A stretch of 8,929 nt of DNA from Candidatus Sulfopaludibacter sp. SbA3 (lineage in GTDB: Bacteria; Acidobacteriota; Terriglobia; 2-12-FULL-54-10): NCBI GenBank assembly GCA_945865705.1, contig CAMBEY010000108.1:1-8929 (forward strand). The letters run 5' to 3'. A program made the translations under genes and the position numbers. The notes below the pieces were generated by a model. That model saw nothing but the letters and a program-made list of their open reading frames with translations. It was not told the origin of the DNA and did not search any database. Positions 1 through 5,536 of the stretch are shown one piece after another. The number at the start of each line of letters is the position of its first letter. Position 1 is the stretch's first letter.

Positions 1-1
1 G

Positions 2-2179
2 TCCACTCCGTTGCAATTCGTCAAGGGCGTCGGTGAGCCCCGCCGCGAAATGCTTGAGAACAAGAACCTCTTGACGGTTGAGGATCTACTCTACTATCTT
101 CCTTTCCGCTACGAGGATCGCACGCGGTTGCGCGGCCCCGGTGAGCTGCGCGCGGGCGAAACCGCCACGGTGATTGCCAAGGTGCGCTCAGCCGGCATGC
201 TGCCCATGCGTCGCGGCAATGTACGCATCTTCTGCGCCGATGTCGCTGATCAGGGATCGTATCTGCGCTGCAAGTGGTTCAACGCCGCGTATCTCACCAA
301 GATCATCCAGCCGGGAATGTATCTCGCCCTATACGGTAAGGCTGAAAACGACCTCTATGAACCAGGCTTGCAGATGGTTCAGCCACAGTATGAAATCCTG
401 CCGGAGTTGGAAGCGGACTTGGCGGCCGCGGGCAATTCGTTGGAAGTGGGCCGCATTGTTCCCATCTACGAAGCGGCGGGGAATGGCAGGCTCACTTCGC
501 GCTTCTTCCGCCGCGTCATCCACTACATTCTGGAGACTCTGCAGGGCCTCGAAGACCCCATGCCGGCCACCGTGGCTGCGGAGTATCGTCTGGTGCCACG
601 CTGGGAGGCCATCCGCAACGCGCACTTCCCACCGCGCGATGTGCGCCTGAGCGAGCTGGAGGCATTTCGCAGTCCGGCCCATTTGCGCCTCATCTTCGAG
701 GAGCTTTTTTTCTTTGAAGCGGGCCTGGCGTGGAAGCGCGCGAATACGAAATCACTACCAGGAATCAGCTTCCGCGCCGACTCCGTAGTTCGCGAGAAAC
801 TGAAAAGCATCCTGCCGTTCCATCCCACCCCGGCCCAGAAGCGAGCGCTGGCCGAGATTGTGGGAGACCTGCGCGCGCCGCAGCCCATGCGCCGTTTGTT
901 GCAAGGCGATGTCGGCAGCGGCAAAACCATTGTTGCGCTGCAAGCAGCCGTCATCGCTATTGAAAATGGTTATCAGGTAGCGGTGATGGCGCCAACCGAG
1001 ATTCTGGCCCAACAGCATTTCTTCAACTTCCGCCGCATGTTGGCGGGTACGGGATATCAGATCGCCATCCTCAGCGGCAGCGCAACCGCGAAGGAAAAGA
1101 AAGCCATCAAACGGTTGCTGGAGGCTGGACTCGTGCACATTGTTGTTGGCACTCATGCACTGGTGGAGGAAGACGTCCAATTCAAATCCCTGGGTCTGGT
1201 GATCATCGACGAACAGCATCGCTTCGGGGTGCTGCAACGAATGAGCCTGATGAGCAAGGGGAGCGGCGAGCATATGCAGCCCGATGTGCTGGTCATGACC
1301 GCAACCCCCATCCCCCGCACGCTGGCTCTTACTTATTATGGAGATCTCGACATCTCGGTGATCGATGAACTGCCCGCCGGGCGTCTGCCGATCGTGACAA
1401 AAAAGATCGCGGAGGCCAACGCGCCGCGCGCCTATGAAATTGTGCGCAAGCAGGTGGCGGAAGGGGCGCAGGCTTTTATTGTCTACCCGGTGATCGATGA
1501 TCCAGGCGGCGACGATCCGGATGGCAACAAAAAGCCTAAACTAGCGCGAAAAAATCCACGACTGCCATTCGCCACGGAATTGAAATCGGCTATGAAGATG
1601 TACGAGCATCTTTCCAAAGACGTGTTCCCGGAGTTTCGTGTGGGGCTGCTGCATGGGCGTCTCCCCTCCGATGAAAAAGAGCGCACCATGCAGGCTTTCC
1701 AGAATGGAGAGATTCAAATCCTCGTAGGCACTACAGTTATTGAAGTGGGCGTGGATGTCCCCAACGCCAGCGTAATGGTCATCGAGCAGGCCGAGCGTTT
1801 CGGCTTGGCACAACTGCACCAATTGCGCGGGCGCGTGGGTCGCGGCCGGCGACAGTCGCACTGTCTATTGATTCATTCAGAAAAAGTGACTGAGGTGGCG
1901 GCCCAGCGGCTGGGAGCTCTGGTGGAAACACAAGACGGTTTCGTCCTTTCTGAGCTTGATCTTAAACTGCGCGGGCCGGGCGAGTTTCTTGGCACCAGAC
2001 AATCCGGCCTGCCCGCATTCCGTGTGGCCAATTTGGTTCGAGATAAGGACATTCTGGAATTGGCGCGCCGGGCCGCGATAAACTTCATCGATCAAGGCGA
2101 GCAGCGCGAGCGACAGCGCGTCCTGAAATATATTCACGAGAATTGGGGACGCCGCTATGGGCTGGTCGAGGTTGGTTAA
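2..2179 (+). CDS. recG: ATP-dependent DNA helicase RecG, 5'-partial
   Basis: RecG is a cytoplasmic superfamily 2 double-strand DNA translocase that regresses stalled replication forks and branch-migrates Holliday junctions. The reading frame is open to the left edge of the window. The residues before the TTG at 11 (S-T-P) continue the usual RecG opening 'TPxQxxKGVGP', so the true start is upstream. Counting that TTG as residue 1, the N-terminal wedge/OB region contains 'YYLPFRYEDRT'. Walker A GDVGSGKT is at 299-306, the DEQH box at 400-403, TATPIPRT at 430-437, GTTVIEVGVDVPNA begins at 573, and the motif VI region QLHQLRGRVGRG is at 601-612. The C-terminal 'LKLRGPGEFLGTRQSG' is the characteristic RecG end region. 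All helicase motifs look intact. A polar stretch at about 496-521 seems longer than in the E. coli protein. The gene converges with the zinc-ribbon gene 58 bp downstream, and no clear terminator hairpin was seen between them. Confidence 0.96.
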   Translation, partial: STPLQFVKGVGEPRREMLENKNLLTVEDLLYYLPFRYEDRTRLRGPGELRAGETATVIAKVRSAGMLPMRRGNVRIFCADVADQGSYLRCKWFNAAYLTKIIQPGMYLALYGKAENDLYEPGLQMVQPQYEILPELEADLAAAGNSLEVGRIVPIYEAAGNGRLTSRFFRRVIHYILETLQGLEDPMPATVAAEYRLVPRWEAIRNAHFPPRDVRLSELEAFRSPAHLRLIFEELFFFEAGLAWKRANTKSLPGISFRADSVVREKLKSILPFHPTPAQKRALAEIVGDLRAPQPMRRLLQGDVGSGKTIVALQAAVIAIENGYQVAVMAPTEILAQQHFFNFRRMLAGTGYQIAILSGSATAKEKKAIKRLLEAGLVHIVVGTHALVEEDVQFKSLGLVIIDEQHRFGVLQRMSLMSKGSGEHMQPDVLVMTATPIPRTLALTYYGDLDISVIDELPAGRLPIVTKKIAEANAPRAYEIVRKQVAEGAQAFIVYPVIDDPGGDDPDGNKKPKLARKNPRLPFATELKSAMKMYEHLSKDVFPEFRVGLLHGRLPSDEKERTMQAFQNGEIQILVGTTVIEVGVDVPNASVMVIEQAERFGLAQLHQLRGRVGRGRRQSHCLLIHSEKVTEVAAQRLGALVETQDGFVLSELDLKLRGPGEFLGTRQSGLPAFRVANLVRDKDILELARRAAINFIDQGEQRERQRVLKYIHENWGRRYGLVEVG

Positions 2180-2237
2180 ACTATAGTGCTGCCGCCTCCC
2201 AGGGAAGATGAAATGACAGCGAGGGAAGGCGATTGCT

Positions 2238-2660
2238 CTAGCCGAGTGGGCCGCCACAGTTGCCGCAAAACCGGTGCCCAACAGGATTCTCGCCATGGCA
2301 AGCAGGACATTTGCTGGATACGTTGACGGTTGATTCAGGAATGGCTTTGCCCGCCGCCGCCGCCTCATCGGCATTCCCGGCGGCCTGCGGAAATTTCTCG
2401 CGAAGCATGTCGATGGAAGCCAGCACCACGGCGAGATCGTTCTGAAAACCTAGCTTAAGCGATTGGTAGTCTTCGTCAGAGAGTTTCCCCTGCAGATACT
2501 CAAACTGGAGATCTTTCAAGTTTTCAAACAGCACCACGCGGCGTTCCTGCAGGTGCTTTAACTCCGGATTCTCGACTGGGGCGGGCGGGATATCCTGATC
2601 GCGCACGACCAGCGTGAAGCCGATGACCACCACCGCCAACAATACGCACGCAAACACCAT
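2238..2660 (-). CDS. Membrane-anchored zinc-ribbon protein with CcmI-like segment
   Basis: A 140-residue protein of unknown function. Residues 2-19 form one hydrophobic helix that probably anchors it in the inner membrane. Residues 33-90 are charged and helical, and the stretch 'ENLKDLQFEYLQGKLSDEDY' (46-65) resembles the short helical segment near the N terminus of CcmI-type cytochrome c biogenesis proteins. A low-complexity Ala-rich linker (93-107) leads to a C-terminal zinc ribbon with C118-x2-C121 and C132-x2-C135. The final 'FCGNCGGPLG' is typical of the double-cysteine knuckles of the zinc-ribbon family. The ATG at 2660 is preceded by AGGGG six bases upstream. It reads toward recG and stands alone, so the neighbours say little about its role. 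CcmI function is not claimed: no TPR domain or other ccm gene is present. The gene is well supported but its function is not known. Confidence 0.85.
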   Translation of the reverse strand: MVFACVLLAVVVIGFTLVVRDQDIPPAPVENPELKHLQERRVVLFENLKDLQFEYLQGKLSDEDYQSLKLGFQNDLAVVLASIDMLREKFPQAAGNADEAAAAGKAIPESTVNVSSKCPACHGENPVGHRFCGNCGGPLG

Positions 2661-2666
2661 TCCGCA

Positions 2667-2671
2667 CCCCT
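2667..2671 (-). promoter_or_regulatory. Ribosome binding site of the zinc-ribbon gene
   Basis: On the minus strand the sequence is AGGGG, six bases before the ATG at 2660. It supports that start and therefore the short N-terminal membrane helix. Confidence 0.6.
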
Positions 2672-2702
2672 AAGAAATTTAATCCCCGGCGAGCAGGGCA
2701 GA

Positions 2703-2750
2703 ACTCCAGTTTACATCGCTTCTCACGGCATCCCAAGGGATGACTGGAGT
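2703..2750. repeat. Nested inverted repeat
   Basis: ACTCCAGT at 2703-2710 is perfectly complementary to ACTGGAGT at 2743-2750. Immediately inside the right arm is a second inverted repeat, CATCCC (2729-2734) with GGGATG (2737-2742). In RNA the two helices could stack, with 2711-2728 bulged out on one side. The element lies 43-90 bases upstream of the zinc-ribbon start codon, so it could be an operator or a 5' leader structure for that gene. The complementarity is seen directly; a function is inference. Confidence 0.4.
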
Positions 2751-2845
2751 CATCGGTCATTGCTGCACCCAGCCCAACCATTTGTGGGTCACCTGTATAC
2801 GTCAACAAGCTATTGTAGACATCTATGTGAACCCCCGATACCACA

Positions 2846-2874
2846 TGGGATTCTTGCCGGAAGGCAAATTCCCA
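2846..2874. repeat. Hairpin with GGAA tetraloop
   Basis: TGGGA (2846-2850) pairs with TCCCA (2870-2874). A small internal loop (2851-2853 opposite 2868-2869) follows, and TTGCC (2854-2858) pairs with GGCAA (2863-2867) around the loop GGAA (2859-2862). Read on the plus strand the loop fits the stable GNRA class, suggesting a fold in RNA transcribed rightward. No U-run follows, so it is not a Rho-independent terminator. It does not match the conserved SRP RNA apical domain. Function unknown. Confidence 0.4.
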
Positions 2875-3018
2875 AAGACCACGATGGGCGCGCTCCTATT
2901 GTTATTCATTGTGCAACAGGGCCATCTCAAAATAGGAGTAACGGCCTATACCAGTTCAGCCGAAGTACATTTATGATGAAGATTCGATGCGTGATTACTA
3001 AGTATGATCGTTAATAGC

Positions 3019-3023
3019 GAGGA
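3019..3023 (+). promoter_or_regulatory. Ribosome binding site deciding the small-ORF start
   Basis: GAGGA lies seven bases before the GTG at 3031, an ideal spacing. The in-frame ATG at 3004 has no comparable purine-rich sequence upstream, so this site favours GTG as the start. Confidence 0.5.
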
Positions 3024-3030
3024 TAGTGCC

Positions 3031-3183
3031 GTGAACGCACCTGCTGCAACCAACCCTGAACTGAGAAAACTATATGGCAATGAATTTGGCCGAATCGGCG
3101 TCGTGTTGATAACCCGCGCCACGCTCTGCGCTGCCCTGATGGCAGTAGTCGCTGGAAGCATCGCCGTATTGATCGGATACTAG
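3031..3183 (+). CDS. Putative small single-pass membrane protein, 50 aa
   Basis: This is a reading frame of 50 codons beginning with GTG and ending in TAG. The first half is polar ('NAPAATNPELRKLYGNEFGR') and the second half, from about residue 22, is a hydrophobic segment rich in Val, Ala, Leu and Ile broken by one Arg (residue 29) that ends almost at the C terminus ('VAGSIAVLIGY'). That fits a tail-anchored or single-pass small membrane protein. An in-frame ATG at 3004 would add nine residues but lacks a ribosome binding site. It is not a recognised family and no neighbour suggests a role. It could be a chance frame; the ribosome binding site, the coherent amphipathic-then-hydrophobic layout and the otherwise empty surroundings argue for a real gene. 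Confidence 0.45.
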   Translation: MNAPAATNPELRKLYGNEFGRIGVVLITRATLCAALMAVVAGSIAVLIGY

Positions 3184-3353
3184 TATCGCATCTCGCCACC
3201 TTCAAACGCCCACCCCAGTTCATCTTGGGCCTCTGGAGCAACTCCCTCCTTTTTCCATGACCGCGTGATAATCTGCTTCGCTCGTTGCGCATCACGGCGG
3301 CATTCAACCAATCGCCAGGTTCTCCAATTTATTGGTTTGACGGATAATGGACT

Positions 3354-3359
3354 GGAGGG
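3354..3359 (+). promoter_or_regulatory. Ribosome binding site of tilS
   Basis: GGAGGG sits nine bases before the ATG at 3369. The next in-frame ATG at 3402 has no comparable site, so the longer start is preferred. Confidence 0.6.
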
Positions 3360-3368
3360 CACCTGTAA

Positions 3369-4934
3369 ATGCCGCCGCAATCCATCTCCTCCAAGAAACG
3401 GATGGGCCTGCTTGAACAGCAAGCCCTGCGAACCATCGAAGAGCATAGGATGATTCTGCCCGGTGAACGAGTGGCCATCGCCTGCTCGGGTGGAGCGGAT
3501 TCAACGGCGCTGCTGACGCTTCTCGTCGGCCTTTCGCGCAAGCTCGGCTGCGTTGTCAGCGTGGCTCACTTCAATCATCAACTGCGCGCCGCGGACTCCG
3601 ATGCGGATGAGCAGTTTGTGCGTGCCTTGGCGGCACATCATGGCATCGAGTTCTTCTCTGGCCGAGCTGACGTTGGCGGCATTGCGAGTCGATGGGGAGC
3701 CAATCTCGAAGCGACGGCCCGCAAACTGCGCTATGAATTTCTGCGTTCCCTGCTGGCAACGGGCCGCGCTCACCGCGTGGCCACTGGGCATACCTTAGAC
3801 GACCAGGCCGAAACAGTCCTGTTGCGCCTGCTGCGCGGAACAGGAACCCGAGGCCTTACCGCTATTCGCCCCATTCTCGCCAGAAGGATCATTCGTCCGC
3901 TGATCGAGATTCATGGTCAACAACTTCGCACGTGGCTCTCCAATCAAGGAGTAGCCTGGCGCGAGGACTTGAGCAATCAAAGCTTGCAATTCCGCCGCAA
4001 TGTGGTCCGCCACAAGATTCTTCCCGCCCTAGCCGAGATCAATCCCAATATTGTCCAGACCCTGGCGCAAACCGCCAGACTGGCACTGCAGGACGAGCAG
4101 TTTTGGGATCGCTATTTGCCGGCTCTGACGAAACGCTGCGTTCGGATGGATGGAAGCCGCGTGGAAATTGATATTCCCGCGCTGAAGCGAATGCCCAAAG
4201 CCGCCGCCTATCGCTTACTTCGGTGGGCCATTGGCCAAATTAGCATCAAGACGAAGCGCCTAGCGATTTCAACAGTGGCTTCAGAAGGGCAGGCCGAGAG
4301 CCCCGATTTCCCTCAGATTCAAAGTCTGTATCACTGGTCAACGTCGAGGCATCTCCAGAGGATACCCTCTGCCCGGGTCTCCGCACCTGTCGAGAATCGA
4401 AAAAATTCTCTATCTTTGCCCTCCGGCATTAGAGCGAGAAAGTTTTTTTTGCATCTAATACTTGAAGCAGACCGAGCCCCGTCCGCTGAAATTGAGCAAC
4501 CAGAGTGCGGGAACTATTGCATTACTGTCTCTGCTCCGATGTCTTTTGAAATTCCCGGAACCGGGATGACAGGGGTGATTGATTTTATTGAACTCGCTAG
4601 CGATTGGGAGGCTTATAATAGAGAGGGTGCTACCCTGTTGGATTACAAACTAGTTGAGTCTCCCTTGCTTCTGCGCAACTGGCACCCGGGAGACGCCTAC
4701 CAGCCCGTAGGTCGCACGCAACCGAGGAAGCTGAAGGAACTATTTCAACGTCATCGGGTTCCAATCCATGCGAGGGCCACTTGGCCGGTGCTGGAATCGT
4801 GCGGTCAAATTGTCTGGGCTTTGGACTTCGGCGTTGGGGTGGCATTTTCGCCTCCGCCGAAAAGCAAGCGAGCGCTGCGAATCAGCGTGATTCAACAAGT
4901 AGTTCAGCAAGAAGCTCCGAAAGGGCGCCACTAA
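3369..4934 (+). CDS. tilS: tRNA(Ile)-lysidine synthetase TilS
   Basis: TilS is a cytoplasmic N-type ATP pyrophosphatase that adenylates C34 of the CAU-anticodon isoleucine tRNA and attaches lysine, making lysidine so that the tRNA reads AUA. It is normally essential. The PP-loop SGGADS is at residues 40-45, 'FNHQLRAADSDADE' at about 68-81, 'GANLEATARKLRYEF' at about 110-124, and GHTLDDQAET at 140-149. 'SNQSLQFRRNVVRHKILP' (about 205-222) matches the conserved RNxxR-type TilS motif. The C-terminal domain includes 'RNWHPGDAYQPVG' from 436 and 'KLKELFQRHRVP'. At 521 residues it is longer than the E. coli enzyme (about 430). The part from roughly 290 to 430 is poorly conserved, has codon use richer in AGA, ATA, CTA and T-ending codons than its surroundings, and seems to carry an insertion. 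The frame stays open throughout. hpt starts 17 bases after its stop codon. Confidence 0.93.
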   Translation: MPPQSISSKKRMGLLEQQALRTIEEHRMILPGERVAIACSGGADSTALLTLLVGLSRKLGCVVSVAHFNHQLRAADSDADEQFVRALAAHHGIEFFSGRADVGGIASRWGANLEATARKLRYEFLRSLLATGRAHRVATGHTLDDQAETVLLRLLRGTGTRGLTAIRPILARRIIRPLIEIHGQQLRTWLSNQGVAWREDLSNQSLQFRRNVVRHKILPALAEINPNIVQTLAQTARLALQDEQFWDRYLPALTKRCVRMDGSRVEIDIPALKRMPKAAAYRLLRWAIGQISIKTKRLAISTVASEGQAESPDFPQIQSLYHWSTSRHLQRIPSARVSAPVENRKNSLSLPSGIRARKFFLHLILEADRAPSAEIEQPECGNYCITVSAPMSFEIPGTGMTGVIDFIELASDWEAYNREGATLLDYKLVESPLLLRNWHPGDAYQPVGRTQPRKLKELFQRHRVPIHARATWPVLESCGQIVWALDFGVGVAFSPPPKSKRALRISVIQQVVQQEAPKGRH

Positions 4935-4938
4935 ATAG

Positions 4939-4943
4939 AGGAG
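4939..4943 (+). promoter_or_regulatory. Ribosome binding site deciding the TTG start of hpt
   Basis: AGGAG lies seven bases before the TTG at 4951, within the short gap after tilS. There is no ATG or GTG nearby in frame that keeps the conserved N-terminal helix, so TTG is the start. Confidence 0.65.
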
Positions 4944-4950
4944 TGATTTT

Positions 4951-5463
4951 TTGAAGACGGCCTTTTCCGAAGAACAGATTCAAGTCCGAGTGCGCGCCTT
5001 GGCTCAGGAGATATCCCGTGACTACGCGGGCGAGATTATCCATGCCATCGGCATCCTCGATTCTGCCTTTCTGTTCTTCGCTGATCTGGTCCGCCGGATC
5101 AGCCTTCCCGTTCACTGTCATTTCGTCAAAATGGACGCGGCTGACCGGAGCGAAGCGGGCATTTCAATTAAGCAGATTGCCTATAGTTCGCCGGGGAAGA
5201 TCGCCGGCCAGAATGTCTTGCTGGTGGACACCGTGGTGGATAGCGGCGTAACGCTGGACCACCTGGTACAGCAGTTGCAATTGGAGCACCCCCGATCGGT
5301 GAAGACCGCCGTGCTGATTAACCGGGAAGATCACCGCCGGGTGCCGCTGCGCATAGATTATGGTGGATTCGCCTGGAAAGGCGAACTCTTGGTTGGCTAC
5401 GGGCTGGAGCACGAAGGCCTGTACCGGAATCTGCCTTATTTGGCGACTCTCCCTGCACGATAA
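4951..5463 (+). CDS. hpt: Hypoxanthine phosphoribosyltransferase family protein, divergent active site
   Basis: Hypoxanthine(-guanine) phosphoribosyltransferases join a free purine to PRPP to give IMP or GMP in salvage. The 170-residue length is normal. The fold signature is clear: 'SRDYAGEIIHAIGIL' with 'AFLFFADLVRRI', the PRPP loop 'VLLVDTVVDSGVTL' (89-102), and the C-terminal 'VGYGLEHEGLYRNLPY'. Against remembered classical sequences, several active-site positions differ: LKG is LDS (36-38), the acidic pair ED of the PRPP loop is D93-T94, the purine-contacting Lys is probably Arg125, the metal-side Asp in GLDY is Glu153, and the Ser-Tyr dyad of the flexible loop is not apparent in residues 59-74. 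The presumed general base Asp97 is kept. It lies between tilS and ftsH as hprT does in Bacillus. Family membership is certain; hypoxanthine as substrate is inferred. Confidence 0.85.
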   Translation: MKTAFSEEQIQVRVRALAQEISRDYAGEIIHAIGILDSAFLFFADLVRRISLPVHCHFVKMDAADRSEAGISIKQIAYSSPGKIAGQNVLLVDTVVDSGVTLDHLVQQLQLEHPRSVKTAVLINREDHRRVPLRIDYGGFAWKGELLVGYGLEHEGLYRNLPYLATLPAR

Positions 5464-5525
5464 GCAGCATAGGAGTGTCCGACCCGAAGGCGGTTTTCTG
5501 GAATTACAAAGGGTTTAAGAGAGGT

Positions 5526-5529
5526 AGGG
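5526..5529 (+). promoter_or_regulatory. Ribosome binding site deciding the TTG start of ftsH
   Basis: AGGG lies seven bases before the TTG at 5537, with a second GAGG at 5521-5524. The resulting N terminus 'MNSTVKTVVFW' matches the usual FtsH opening, so TTG is accepted as the start. Confidence 0.55.
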
Positions 5530-5536
5530 TAAGCAA

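Larger units (their letters stand above)
2661..3030. other. Gene-poor intergenic region with two hairpins
   Basis: About 370 bp separate the divergently oriented zinc-ribbon gene and the small membrane-protein ORF, so promoters for both should lie here. No -35/-10 pair of good quality could be picked by eye. The overlapping forward frames at 2740-2976 and 2760-3014 are mutually exclusive, have odd composition and no recognisable domain, and are not called as genes. Two inverted repeats, annotated separately, are the only clear structure. No tRNA, known riboswitch or mobile-element end was recognised. Confidence 0.6.

Noticed and set aside
11..13. TTG at 11 as the start of recG
   Set aside because: The codons before it continue the conserved RecG N terminus and the frame is open to the window edge, so this is an internal Leu codon.
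2846..2874. SRP (4.5S) RNA because of the GGAA loop
   Set aside because: The conserved symmetric internal loop and flanking AGCAG-type sequence of the SRP apical domain are absent.
2740..3014. Forward frames at 2740-2976 and 2760-3014 as genes
   Set aside because: They overlap each other in different frames, lack ribosome binding sites and recognisable motifs, and have atypical codon use.
3320..3348. Promoter for tilS: TTCTCC, 17-base spacer, GATAAT
   Set aside because: The -10 is good but the -35 is poor, and the resulting leader would be too short to be convincing.
4443..4450. Run of eight T as a frameshift in tilS
   Set aside because: The same frame leads into a well-conserved TilS C-terminal domain, so no net frameshift is needed.
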